A stretch of DNA of 17,902 bases from Desulfobacteraceae bacterium (GTDB taxonomy: Bacteria; Desulfobacterota; DSM-4660; Desulfatiglandales; Desulfatiglandaceae). Position numbers and translations under genes: made by a program. This document shows positions 1 through 6,910 of this stretch, in pieces. The notes under the pieces were generated by a model. That model was given only the letters and a program-made list of their open reading frames with translations, ran no database searches and was not told where the DNA came from. Positions within the stretch are counted from its first letter, which is position 1. Every line of letters starts with the position of its first letter. The stretch spans positions 1 to 17,902 of the forward strand of contig DQZA01000179.1 in the NCBI GenBank assembly GCA_011042035.1. The letters are read 5' to 3'.

Positions 1-774
1 AAGATGGCTACCTCTCAAGGGGCGAATATCCTTGCCTCCTCCTATACGGGTGCGAAGTCGATCAGTCCACGCACCACTGGCGTTGATTACCGCACGCGCA
101 AAAACTTCGGCCTCCTGGCCGGTAGCTGAATCCCGTGCCACTATGCCGCGCACTACACCTTTGCTCATAAGAAGCTCTGTGGCCTCAACATAGTTCAGGG
201 CCAGTGCGCTTTTTAACACGGAATCCTGAATTAGGCGAAGGACGAGGCGGGCATCATCGGTCACCCCGTCTACGAACCGGGTGCCACCACGCAGGCCCGC
301 TTCCTTTATTCGTGGGGCCATCAGCAGATACTCGGGCTTAGGATAAAAGCGATGGTTCCACTGGCCTGCAAAAAAATCATATATAGCGAGCAGTATGTTA
401 AACGAAATGGGCCCGGGGAATTTGCGCCGATAATGGGAGAGAAGAAATCCAAGTGGATCCACCAGGCCCGGTAGTTCAAGGAGGAGCCTGTTTCGCTCCT
501 TAACGGAGTCGCGACTGAGCCTAAAGTCTCCAGATGCAAGGTACCGCAGGCCCCCGTGAATCATCTTGGAGGAACGGCTTGATGTTCCCCATGCGAAATC
601 CTTCTGTTCAACGAGGGCGACATCGAGGCCCAATCGGCTGGCCTCATGAAGAATCCCTGCACCTGTGATGCCGCCGCCAATTACAATAATATCCCAGCCA
701 GGGGGCCTGCTCCCTACTTCAAGCAATTGCTCCCATAGTTCATCCCTTGTCTTTCCATTCCAGTAACTAGTCAT
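1..774 (-). CDS. glpD: FAD-dependent glycerol-3-phosphate dehydrogenase, C-terminus cut off by window edge
   Basis: Oxidises sn-glycerol-3-phosphate to DHAP at the membrane, passing electrons through FAD to quinone (family knowledge). The 258 visible residues read without a stop from ATG at 774 to the window edge. A dinucleotide-binding motif GGGITGAG lies at residues 33-40 after a short beta strand. The family signature GTSSRSSKMIHGGLRYL lies at residues 63-79. A later FAD-fold motif VINASGAW is also present. The C-terminal part of the enzyme is missing only because the window ends. It starts 7 bases after the stop of the alkyl-DHAP-synthase-like gene and has only a weak ribosome binding site, so translation probably depends on the upstream gene. 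Substrate specificity is inferred. A role on alkyl- or acyl-glycerol phosphates instead of free G3P is possible given the neighbour. Confidence 0.88.
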   Translation of the reverse strand, partial: MTSYWNGKTRDELWEQLLEVGSRPPGWDIIVIGGGITGAGILHEASRLGLDVALVEQKDFAWGTSSRSSKMIHGGLRYLASGDFRLSRDSVKERNRLLLELPGLVDPLGFLLSHYRRKFPGPISFNILLAIYDFFAGQWNHRFYPKPEYLLMAPRIKEAGLRGGTRFVDGVTDDARLVLRLIQDSVLKSALALNYVEATELLMSKGVVRGIVARDSATGQEAEVFARAVINASGAWTDRLRTRIGGGKDIRPLRGSHL

Positions 775-781
775 TAAAATT

Positions 782-2374
782 TCACTGGAAGAGTTTCCCC
801 GGGTTCATGATGCCTGCTGGGTCCAATTCACGACAGGCGGCACTTATTGCCGCAATTCCCTGCTTTCCCTTTTCGTGGATAAGATATGCCCGATGATCAG
901 TCCCAACGCCATGGTGGTGGCTTATGGTTGCACCGAACTGCACGATAACTTTGGATGCCGCCCTTTTCATCCTGGCCCAGCGCTCCAATGTCTCTTCAAA
1001 ACTTGGGGCTAATCTGAAGATATAGGTTGTGTATATGCTTGAGCCCTGCGCATACAGATGGGAAAGATGGGAGAAGACCAGAACCTTTTGCCCTTGAGGC
1101 GCAAGGGCAGATGATATTGCCTTTTCGATGGCTTTCATTAGAGGTTCCACCTTGTCCCAGGTGGTGGCAGTTTCAAGGGTATCTACTCCATAGCCTGCCT
1201 CCCAAAGGGCGTTTCGGAGATAGGCAGAGCGAAAACGGTTTTCTTCCCACTTTTTTCCCATGAGGTGGCTAATAGCTTTTCCTGCACTGGGGCGAAACAA
1301 TTTTTTTGCTTGCCTCAAGGCGTGCCTGTACAATTTCCTTGTGGCCGAGACCCCAAAAGCAACCATGCACTTTTGATCCTTTGCACCTCCTAAAGACAAA
1401 AGTTTTTCAAGCACAGCAAGCATCCTCCCTCCAGCACCAAGCCTCAAAAAGCTTGTGGTTTCAGCTTTGTTACTGAGCCTTAGCATGGAAAGATTGGCCT
1501 GGCTCTTTACAGCTTCTTGTACCCTTTGAAGCCCAGTTGGCCAGTCGGGGAAAAATAGCACATGAAAGGTTTCTCTTTCAGGGAGGGGACGAATGCGAAT
1601 CTTAATTTCCGTAAAAATTCCCAGCCTCCCTTCAGAGCCTAGAACAAGCTCCCGCAGGTCAGGCCCTGCGGCAGATGCAGGGAAAGGAGGCAGGCTAATT
1701 GTCCCCACGGTCGTCTCCAGGGTACCACCTGCAAAGAGCCTTTCGATCCTTCCGTAACCGAGGGATTGTTGGCCACTAGATCTGGTGGCCACCCATCCGC
1801 CAAGGGTGCTGTACTCAAAGGACTGAGGGAAATGGCCAAGAGTATATCCACGGGCCCTCAACTGGGCCTCGAGGTCCGGACCCGAGACCCCCGCACCAAG
1901 TGTGGCTATAAGGCTGTTTTCATCCAGATCAAGGAGCTTGTTCATCCTGCCTATGTCTATGGTTAGCACCGGGCTGGGGTATCTCAAGGGATTTATGTGT
2001 CCCACAACGCTGGTACCACCCCCATAAGGGATCACCACAACCCCATGGTTCTTGGCAAATGAAAGTAGCTCTCTCACTTCTTCGGGGCTTTCAGGAAATG
2101 AGACACCGTCAGGGAAAACCCCGATATTGCCGCTGCGCATGGCGACCCAGTCAGGGAAGCTTTGGCCCCGGGCGTGACGGAGTCGCACCTCAGGATCTTT
2201 ACTAATGAGAGGATGATCATGCAGGCGAGACTCGGGGACCTTTGCAAGAACCTCCTCAAGCCTGGCATCGGGAAGGGGGCTTGCCTTTCCTATCTCTTCT
2301 TCGAGGTAATCCTTAGCATGTTGAGGCAGGGGAACATCTATGGTCTCGTCGCCCCAGCCGTTCCAGCGTCTCAT
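782..2374 (-). CDS. Alkyldihydroxyacetonephosphate synthase-like FAD-binding oxidase
   Basis: Alkylglycerone-phosphate synthase exchanges the acyl chain of acyl-DHAP for a fatty alcohol, making the glycerol ether bond (family knowledge). The start motif RRWNGWGD matches the KWNGWG of eukaryotic AGPS. The FAD (PCMH) domain has PYGGGTSVVG near residues 116-125, a GHFPQSFEYSTLGGWVATR stretch and GSEGRLGIFTE. The C-terminal half has an SSIYTTY segment (Tyr near 448 and 451) where AGPS carries its catalytic Tyr. It also has the SHHHGVG motif (His 486-488), and ends DPAGIMNPGKLF as in the FAD-oxidase C family. I chose ATG 2374 over the in-frame ATG at 2395. ATG 2374 overlaps the upstream TGA as ATGA and sits 7 bases after AAGGAG, while 2395 has no ribosome site. 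GlcD-type glycolate or lactate oxidases are the alternative, but the HHH and RWNGWG motifs favour AGPS. Confidence 0.85.
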   Translation of the reverse strand: MRRWNGWGDETIDVPLPQHAKDYLEEEIGKASPLPDARLEEVLAKVPESRLHDHPLISKDPEVRLRHARGQSFPDWVAMRSGNIGVFPDGVSFPESPEEVRELLSFAKNHGVVVIPYGGGTSVVGHINPLRYPSPVLTIDIGRMNKLLDLDENSLIATLGAGVSGPDLEAQLRARGYTLGHFPQSFEYSTLGGWVATRSSGQQSLGYGRIERLFAGGTLETTVGTISLPPFPASAAGPDLRELVLGSEGRLGIFTEIKIRIRPLPERETFHVLFFPDWPTGLQRVQEAVKSQANLSMLRLSNKAETTSFLRLGAGGRMLAVLEKLLSLGGAKDQKCMVAFGVSATRKLYRHALRQAKKLFRPSAGKAISHLMGKKWEENRFRSAYLRNALWEAGYGVDTLETATTWDKVEPLMKAIEKAISSALAPQGQKVLVFSHLSHLYAQGSSIYTTYIFRLAPSFEETLERWARMKRAASKVIVQFGATISHHHGVGTDHRAYLIHEKGKQGIAAISAACRELDPAGIMNPGKLFQ

Positions 2375-2886
2375 TGAGAGGCTCCTTCGCGCCATTCAAA
2401 CAATTGTTCCATAACCACTTTTCCCCACTCTTTTCCCAGGTGCTCTCTTACCAGCTTGAAGCCGGCATTTTCGTACAAGTGGCGGGCTGCATTAAGCCCC
2501 TTAAAGGACCAAAGATACACTTTCTTATAACCTTTTGTCTTGCAAAAAGACATGGCCTGGGAAAGCAACTTTTTACCAATTCCCTTACCAGTACAGTTTT
2601 CGGCTACAATAAACCACCTCAGATGAGCGCCTTTTTCATCATATTCTATACCATCTATTGCTATGGAGCCGACGAACTCTTGGTTGTTCCATGCGGTTAG
2701 AAGCAAGTCCCGGGAAGGATCGTATCTCATGACAAACTCGGCCAGGTCGGAGGCGATCTTTGCCTCAAAGAAAGCACCAAATCCCCAGTGGGTGCCGTAA
2801 TAGGTGGCGTGGAGCTCAACAATACGGCCTACGGTTCCTGGGTGATAATCTTTCTTTAACGTAAAATTGGTTTCTTGTAACATCAT
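2371..2886 (-). CDS. GNAT-family N-acetyltransferase
   Basis: Transfers an acyl group, usually acetyl, from CoA to an amine (family knowledge); the substrate is unknown. The protein matches the acetyltransferase module often found fused behind MarR-type regulators. Visible are HLRWFIV (beta-4), the acetyl-CoA loop GKGIGKKLLSQAM, YKKVYLWSF and the LNAARHLYENAGF helix. No MarR domain precedes it here. An in-frame GTG at 2952 would add 22 residues with no family resemblance and no ribosome site. I prefer the ATG pair at 2886/2883, which starts just before the conserved region, but this start also lacks a strong Shine-Dalgarno. The stop overlaps the start of the AGPS-like gene as ATGA, so it is probably the first gene of that operon. 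A lipid-related acyl transfer would be speculation. Confidence 0.85.
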   Translation of the reverse strand: MMLQETNFTLKKDYHPGTVGRIVELHATYYGTHWGFGAFFEAKIASDLAEFVMRYDPSRDLLLTAWNNQEFVGSIAIDGIEYDEKGAHLRWFIVAENCTGKGIGKKLLSQAMSFCKTKGYKKVYLWSFKGLNAARHLYENAGFKLVREHLGKEWGKVVMEQLFEWREGASQ

Positions 2887-3039
2887 TGGGTTTAAAAGGT
2901 TTTTAGAATAGCCACCAATCGCCACATAATAGACAGTAAGCGGGCTGGGCACGGGATTTGCGTAACTAAGAATAGGTACAATATTTCGGATTTGTGGTCA
3001 ATGATCGTGAAAAGATTGCCAAGATCGATAGAGGGGACA

Positions 3040-3069
3040 TTGACAAAAGCAGTGGCAATGTAATACTAT
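3040..3069 (+). promoter_or_regulatory. Probable sigma-70 promoter of the toxin-antitoxin operon
   Basis: A perfect -35 hexamer TTGACA at 3040-3045 is followed by TA-rich -10 candidates: AATACT at 3062-3067 (16-base spacer) or TACTAT at 3064-3069 (18-base spacer), each 4 of 6 to TATAAT. The -10 lies inside the inverted repeat at 3059-3082, so a protein bound there would block polymerase. The start codon of the antitoxin follows about 30 bases downstream. The exact -10 choice is uncertain. Confidence 0.6.
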
Positions 3070-3082
3070 TACTAGTATTACA
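3059..3082. promoter_or_regulatory. Operator-like perfect inverted repeat before the antitoxin gene
   Basis: The arms TGTAATACTA (3059-3068) and TAGTATTACA (3073-3082) are perfect reverse complements separated by TTAC. The repeat covers the -10 region of the toxin-antitoxin promoter and sits 19 bases before the antitoxin ATG. AbrB-type antitoxins, alone or with the PIN toxin, typically bind such palindromes and repress their own operon (family knowledge). That this one is the operator is inference from position and symmetry. Confidence 0.65.
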
Positions 3083-3101
3083 AATAACGGAAGGGGTACA
3101 A

Positions 3102-3329
3102 ATGCGGGTAACAGTCAAGGGCCAGGTAACTATTCCCCAAGATATTCGCAAGAAAATGGGAATCACTCCGGGGTGTGAGATTATATTCAAGGAGGAGAAG
3201 GGTCGAGTGTATCTCGTGAAGGCAAGAAGGCGGGAGAGGATAACTTCTCATTTTAGAAAGTTGAGAGGAATAGCAACGGTCAAGATGACAACCGATGAAA
3301 TTATGGCCCTGACAAGAGAGAAAAAATGA
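3102..3329 (+). CDS. vapB: AbrB/MazE-type (SpoVT-AbrB fold) antitoxin
   Basis: A swapped-hairpin DNA-binding protein that neutralises the PIN toxin encoded next to it and represses the operon (family knowledge). The 75-residue protein opens with VTVKGQVTIPQDIRKKMG and continues PGCEIIFKEEKGRVYLV, the full AbrB double-psi half-barrel. The C-terminal tail (about residues 45-75, Lys/Arg-rich, ending EIMALTREKK) is the usual toxin-binding segment. The frame is open upstream to 2994, but ATG 3102 is chosen because it has GGAAGGGG just before it and starts directly at the AbrB domain. Its TGA overlaps the toxin ATG as ATGA, which couples their translation. Confidence 0.9.
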   Translation: MRVTVKGQVTIPQDIRKKMGITPGCEIIFKEEKGRVYLVKARRRERITSHFRKLRGIATVKMTTDEIMALTREKK

Positions 3330-3730
3330 AAGGGGTCCTGGTTGATTCAAATGTCATTTTAGACCTCTTCTTAGATGACCCTGTCTGGGCGGACTGGTCA
3401 GAGAGAATCTTGGAAAGATATTTAGTCCGCTCCATTTTATACATTAACCCTATAATCTATTCCGAGGTATCTATCGCTTTTAATTTAATCGAGGATTTGG
3501 AGGCAGCCATAGCAAGAACAGGATTCCAGATGTTGGAAATACCCAAAGAGGCCTTGTTTTTGGCTGGAAAAGTTTTTTTGAAATACAGGAAACGAGGGGG
3601 CGTAAAGAGATCCCCTTTACCAGATTTTTATATAGGAGCTCAAGCTGCAGTGCTTGATTTGCAATTGATTACAAGAGATATATCAAGGTATAGATCATAT
3701 TTCCCAACTGTTAATCTTATAACCCCTTAG
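3326..3730 (+). CDS. vapC: PIN-domain ribonuclease toxin (VapC-like)
   Basis: A Mg2+-dependent endoribonuclease that inhibits growth when freed from its antitoxin (family knowledge); the RNA target cannot be read from sequence. The 134 residues form one PIN domain. The acidic residues expected in the active site are visible: Asp7 in LVDSNVILD, Glu47 in YSEVS, Asp100 in LPDFYIGAQA and Asp118 in ITRDISRY. All four are present, so the nuclease should be active. The gene overlaps the antitoxin gene by four bases. The HD-domain gene follows after about 30 bases, and whether that gene shares the transcript is unclear. Confidence 0.92.
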   Translation: MKGVLVDSNVILDLFLDDPVWADWSERILERYLVRSILYINPIIYSEVSIAFNLIEDLEAAIARTGFQMLEIPKEALFLAGKVFLKYRKRGGVKRSPLPDFYIGAQAAVLDLQLITRDISRYRSYFPTVNLITP

Positions 3731-3763
3731 TGCTTGCAGACATGGGGGAAAGGAGGAAGCCAG

Positions 3764-4345
3764 ATGAACGAAAGTATCCCGACGCGCGAGCAAGCGTATG
3801 AATTGCTTACAAGGTACAATAAGAATGAGAGTCTTATAAAGCATGCGTTGGCAGTGGAGGGTGTCATGCGCTACCTGGCGCGAAAGTGGGGTGAGGATGA
3901 GGAAAAGTGGGGGGTCATTGGCCTTGTCCATGACCTAGATTATGAAAAATACCCAGATCAGCACTGCAAAAAGTCCGAGGAAATCCTCCGCCAAGAGGGC
4001 TGGCCCGAGGAATATATCAGGGCTGTCATCAGTCATGGCTGGGGGATCTGCTCTGATGTCAAGCCTGAAACCAGGCTCGAGAAGGCCCTTTATGCAATTG
4101 ATGAACTGACGGGCTTAATTGTGGCTGCTGCACTGGTGAGACCTTCAAAGAGCGTAATGGACCTCAAGGCCAAGTCCATAAAAAAGAAATGGAAGGAAAA
4201 GAGATTTGCAGCCGGAGTGGACCGCTCCATCATTGAAAAGGGAGCCGAGATGCTGGGGGTTGATCTTAGCGAATTGATAACCGATACCATAATGGGAATG
4301 CGAGAGGTGGCCGATGCCATTGGACTTCGAGGAGTAGGCAATTAG
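3764..4345 (+). CDS. HD-domain phosphohydrolase-like protein
   Basis: HD-domain proteins of this small type are metal-dependent phosphohydrolases, often on nucleotides; the substrate here is unknown. The 193-residue protein shows the metal ligands in order: His27 (IKHALAV), His56-Asp57 (LVHDLDYE), His91 (ISHGWG) and Asp113 (YAIDELTG). This HDIG-like set with IDELTG matches hydrolases often annotated as 'HDIG domain protein' or 'HAD hydrolase'. The start at 3764 is set by AAGGAGG six to twelve bases upstream; an alternative TTG at 3734 has no such site. It follows the toxin gene closely on the same strand but has its own strong ribosome site. Its last bases overlap the end of an orphan frame on the other strand. 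Confidence 0.82.
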   Translation: MNESIPTREQAYELLTRYNKNESLIKHALAVEGVMRYLARKWGEDEEKWGVIGLVHDLDYEKYPDQHCKKSEEILRQEGWPEEYIRAVISHGWGICSDVKPETRLEKALYAIDELTGLIVAAALVRPSKSVMDLKAKSIKKKWKEKRFAAGVDRSIIEKGAEMLGVDLSELITDTIMGMREVADAIGLRGVGN

Positions 4346-4527
4346 TGTAGCTCGAATTCATCACCACTTTTCTTTACAATGGCCGGGGCAAGGGGCATGT
4401 GGCATTTGGAGCGCCATGCCCTGGAAAGATCATTCCCCTTGATCTCGGCAAAGTTGGGGGAAGATTCCTTTGCCAGAAAGACGCCTTCCTTTAGGGCACA
4501 GGAACAAGATATGCGGTGCCCACTAGT
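4342..4527 (-). pseudogene. Orphan open frame, possible C-terminal gene remnant
   Basis: Between the convergent HD and DUF3795 genes the minus strand is open for about 60 codons, ending in TAA at 4342-4344. It encodes a protein-like stretch containing CSCALKEGVFLAKESS, KGNDLSRAWRSKCHMPL and KKSGDEFELH. It has no ATG or GTG at its upstream end and begins at an in-frame stop just upstream of the DUF3795 stop codon, so it looks like the tail of a lost gene. I do not recognise the family. The plus strand also has a 51-codon frame here (4379-4531), so the coding strand is not certain. Confidence 0.3.
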
Positions 4528-5014
4528 CTAAGTCTAACTCCGTCTTGCACTTATTGCATCTAGCAGCACCCCGAAAGACCTTGTTGCCGCACTCGGGACA
4601 AACATAGCGGCTTTCTTCCTCCTCCATAAACCTTTCTAAGCCCCACTGTCGGATCTGTGGGATGGCCCTCAGAATAACCTTTTTTCCCACGGTCATGGGA
4701 AAATTTTCTATGTACTCACAGGGCCATTCATCACATTGGTGACAGGTAACATAGCCCCTTTGTTTAGTGCATCTCTTGATTTCACAGATCTTGCAATATT
4801 TGAAGATATTGTCTGACATGCATCCGCTGCACTTGATATCTTCTATTGTGAGACTTTCGCTTCCTGGAAGTGTCCCTTTTCCAGGGATTCCTCCCCTATA
4901 GAGGTTCACCAGCCGCTCTTTGAACTTGTCGTTGTTGTCCCTGTCTGCAATGAGGATTGCGCACACGCCGCAGTAAAGCCCGCAGGGACCCATCAGCTCT
5001 TTATTGATTACCAT
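4523..5014 (-). CDS. DUF3795 family cysteine-rich protein with C-terminal zinc ribbon
   Basis: Function unknown; DUF3795 proteins are small Cys-cluster proteins common in anaerobes. The 163 residues show the family pattern CGLYCGVCAI near the N-terminus, then CSGCMSD, YCKICEIKRC and CHQCDEWPCEY. After these comes a separate zinc-ribbon pair, CPECGNKV and CNKCKTELD, at the C-terminus. The many CxxC pairs imply zinc or iron-sulfur binding. ATG 5014 is well supported by AAAGGAGG about eight bases upstream. It lies downstream of the broken small gene and TIGR02757 on the same strand, but the roughly 85-base gap and strong ribosome site allow independent expression. Confidence 0.85.
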   Translation of the reverse strand: MVINKELMGPCGLYCGVCAILIADRDNNDKFKERLVNLYRGGIPGKGTLPGSESLTIEDIKCSGCMSDNIFKYCKICEIKRCTKQRGYVTCHQCDEWPCEYIENFPMTVGKKVILRAIPQIRQWGLERFMEEEESRYVCPECGNKVFRGAARCNKCKTELDLD

Positions 5015-5100
5015 GGATTCGCCTCCTTTAATGATGATCGGTTCATAGAAAGGGCCTAGTTTTCAATGTCAACATCTTCTAGCTAACTTGGTGCTCAGGT

Positions 5101-5386
5101 TTACCTGTGGAATTCAGGCAAACGAGTACTTGCCTCCGTAAGGGCGTCGTCCACTTCCCGGTAAACCACCCTTAGTTTCTCAAGGGCAGGGCCGGCCAAG
5201 GGAATATCCTTTGCAATCTTTGTCCTGCCAACGCGCAGCAACTTGCTGCCCGGCGTTAGAGTCTTGTCGAAATTGTACAGCGAGGCTATAAGATCCGACA
5301 CCCTCTTTGCCTCATCTTATGAAATGTCTCGAGCCGAGGTTTTCAAAGCTATAAGTTGTTACGTACCAGTTAGTTTTGAGTTTCAT
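5101..5386 (-). pseudogene. Small gene of unknown function interrupted by an apparent +1 frameshift
   Basis: ATG at 5386 overlaps the TGA of the TIGR02757 gene as ATGA. It opens a frame reading MKLKTNWYVTTYSFENLGSR and then HFIR before TGA at 5312-5314. The +1 frame is open from just before that point to TAA at 5101-5103 and encodes a convincing protein stretch: EAKRVSDLIASLYNFDKT, GSKLLRVGRTKIAKDIP and LEKLRVVYREVDDALTEAST. Joined with one base skipped, the product would be about 94 residues. I do not recognise the family. The ATGA coupling and the sensible amino-acid makeup on both sides suggest one small gene broken by an indel or sequencing error. Programmed +1 shifting at AGA-TGA-G is possible but lacks the RF2-type CTT-TGA signal. 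Confidence 0.5.
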
Positions 5387-6171
5387 GGATTTAGTATCGA
5401 ATCCTCAGGCATGACAAAATCCTCCTGCCTGATTCCCAGTCGGCTCAGGCAGAAATCATATTTTACCGGATCTTCAGGGCAAATGTTTCTGAAATATTCT
5501 GTTATTTCCATAGCACATTTTTGATCCGCACTTTTTCGGGAAGTCATCCCTAGCGTTGAGCAGATTCTGTACATGTGGGTATCAAGGGGAATCACCAAAA
5601 CCGATGGAGAAATCCCCTCCCACGGCCCTGGATCAACGCTGTCCCTGCGAATCATCCATCTTAAAAAGAGATGCAGCCTCTTGCAAGCGCTACCCTTTTC
5701 AGGCAAAGGGAGCAAGCTATTGTAACATGTCTCCCCATTTCTTAGATCTCGGACAAATCCACCGAGGGCATGAATAATTGATGGGTTAGCTTTGTCCATA
5801 TGGAGGGAAAAACATTCACCGAGAGTCCCGTATCTGCTAAGAGCTTTTTTCACCCCTCTCAGCAATCCGATTAGGTGATCCACCGTTGTAAAGCGATGTT
5901 TAAAGTCCCTATACAGAGTTGACCAGAGGTGTTCATCAGTGGCTAATACGAAGTCTCTGGGAGAGATCCCCATTGGCTGCAGGATGGACTCGACTGAGGA
6001 AAGTATGAGTGTAACCCTTCCATAGGCAAGGGAAGAAGCAATTAATCCTACCACTTCCTGGTCAAGGTGATTACCGTATCTATGAACAAACTCAAGGGGG
6101 TCTGGATGTATCCACCTAGGGTGGTTGTATTTGTGGTAGATGGCATCTAGCCATGCCTTAATCGCCTTCAA
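5383..6171 (-). CDS. TIGR02757 (DUF2400) family protein
   Basis: A conserved family of unknown biochemical role. Its 262 residues are close to the usual length and include the characteristic segments WIHPDPLEFVHRY, VGLIASSLAYGRV, FKHRFTT, LFLRWMIRRDSVDPG and the near-invariant VIPLDTHMYRI. The fold is thought to resemble helix-hairpin-helix DNA glycosylases; I treat that as family-level inference. ATG 6171 has TTGGAGCGG upstream. The stop overlaps the ATG of the small frameshifted gene by ATGA. Upstream on the same strand is only a histidine-kinase stub, so the natural promoter may have been disturbed or replaced by that rearrangement. Confidence 0.9.
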   Translation of the reverse strand: MKAIKAWLDAIYHKYNHPRWIHPDPLEFVHRYGNHLDQEVVGLIASSLAYGRVTLILSSVESILQPMGISPRDFVLATDEHLWSTLYRDFKHRFTTVDHLIGLLRGVKKALSRYGTLGECFSLHMDKANPSIIHALGGFVRDLRNGETCYNSLLPLPEKGSACKRLHLFLRWMIRRDSVDPGPWEGISPSVLVIPLDTHMYRICSTLGMTSRKSADQKCAMEITEYFRNICPEDPVKYDFCLSRLGIRQEDFVMPEDSILNP

Positions 6172-6205
6172 TGCTTACCGCTCCAAATAAATGCAGTCAC
6201 CAGTT

Positions 6206-6445
6206 TCATTGCCTATTGCCTTGCTCAAAAGCAGGAAGCATAACCTCAAAAGTGGTGCCCCTTCCCTCCTTACTAATTACCTTTATGGAACCTCCGGGGT
6301 GTTGATCTACGATCCGCCTCGTGACACAAAGGCCCAGACCAGAGCCCTGAGGTTTGGTGGTAAAGAAAGGAGAGAAAATTCTTGCCTGGTCCTCTTGGGA
6401 GATTCCAGGGCCATCGTCTTTACGCCCTTTGCCCGTCTTTTCCAT
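6206..6445 (-). pseudogene. Histidine-kinase C-terminal fragment (partial HATPase_c domain)
   Basis: Seventy-nine codons carry the end of a sensor kinase ATPase domain: the G1 box DDGPGIS, the F box IFSPFFTTKP, the G2 box GSGLGL and the final strands GGSIKVISKEGRGTTF. The HisKA dimerisation domain, phospho-acceptor His, N box and any sensor part are absent. Upstream codons (6446 to about 6525) remain open for some 26 residues but bear no resemblance to a kinase N box, so the homology stops abruptly just before DDGPGIS. This looks like a deletion or rearrangement joint. A stand-alone function is unlikely because the ATP lid and catalytic Asn are missing. Confidence 0.75.
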
Positions 6446-6910
6446 TTTTGGCTGCCTTGACAGTGTTTGGACCTGTCCGTATACTGGTCTTATGGGTTCA
6501 AACTTTGAGTCTCTTGTGCGTTCCTATAGCTTACAGTTCCCGCGAAGTTATCGTGGTCTTGCAACTCAAACCCGTGAGAGCTCTGCGCACGAGATAAATA
6601 TCCTTGATTTTGTGCTGGCTACCAGGCAACAGGTCCTCAAAGTGGGAAAGTATAAAGTATATCAATAATGCTAAAAGGATAAGGGAGCGCAGAGGCCATG
6701 TCAAGGACGACCCTAGGGCCTATAAAGGCTCATTCGCGGCTAGGTAGTGTCCATCCATAGGTTCCCTCTTCTCCCTTGAGGCCTGCCGGCAGGCAGGAAG
6801 AGGGTTAGGGTTCGAGGGGGAGAGGGGTATAGAGTTTGTGGATGGGAACTAGGTAAGTTCTTCGTTTGCACTTCGTTTCAACAAGAAGAAGATCAATCGA
6901 GAAGGTATAA
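6446..6910. other. Gene-free spacer between divergent genes
   Basis: No convincing coding frame is present on either strand. The left part (about 6490-6600) contains imperfect inverted matches (GGGTTCAAACTTTGAG against CAACTCAAACCC), and the right part holds the inverted-repeat element at 6745-6851. The promoter of the TIGR01777 gene should lie near 6855-6900, but I see no clear -35/-10 pair. Confidence 0.6.
6745..6851. repeat. MITE/REP-like palindromic element
   Basis: The ends TAGTGTCCATCCATA (6745-6759) and TGTGGATGGGAACTA (6837-6851) are imperfect terminal inverted repeats, 12 of 15 matching. Inside are the nested arms CCCTCTTC (6764-6771) and GAAGAGGG (6797-6804). These enclose a perfect 14-bp palindrome GCCTGCCGGCAGGC (6781-6794). 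G/C-rich runs such as GAGGGGGAGAGGGG follow. There is no coding capacity. The structure fits a non-autonomous miniature element or a dispersed palindromic repeat; genome copy number is unknown from this window. Confidence 0.55.

Noticed and set aside
1027..1263. Plus-strand open frames inside the AGPS-like, IorA and Lon genes.
   Set aside because: They are shadows of long genes with strong motifs on the other frame or strand, and show no domain-like sequence.
2953..3101. Longer antitoxin starting at 2994 or longer acetyltransferase starting at GTG 2952.
   Set aside because: Neither has a ribosome binding site, both add residues unlike their families, and the antitoxin extension would cover its own promoter and operator.
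5312..5314. TGA in the small gene as a selenocysteine codon.
   Set aside because: The same frame after TGA gives a poor protein sequence ending soon, while the +1 frame is clearly better, so a frameshift explains it more simply.
6490..6600. Imperfect inverted matches (GGGTTCAAACTTTGAG versus CAACTCAAACCC) with a T-loop-like GGGTTCAAA, considered as a tRNA or small RNA.
   Set aside because: No cloverleaf can be drawn, the pairing needs a bulge of several bases, and there is no promoter or terminator around it.
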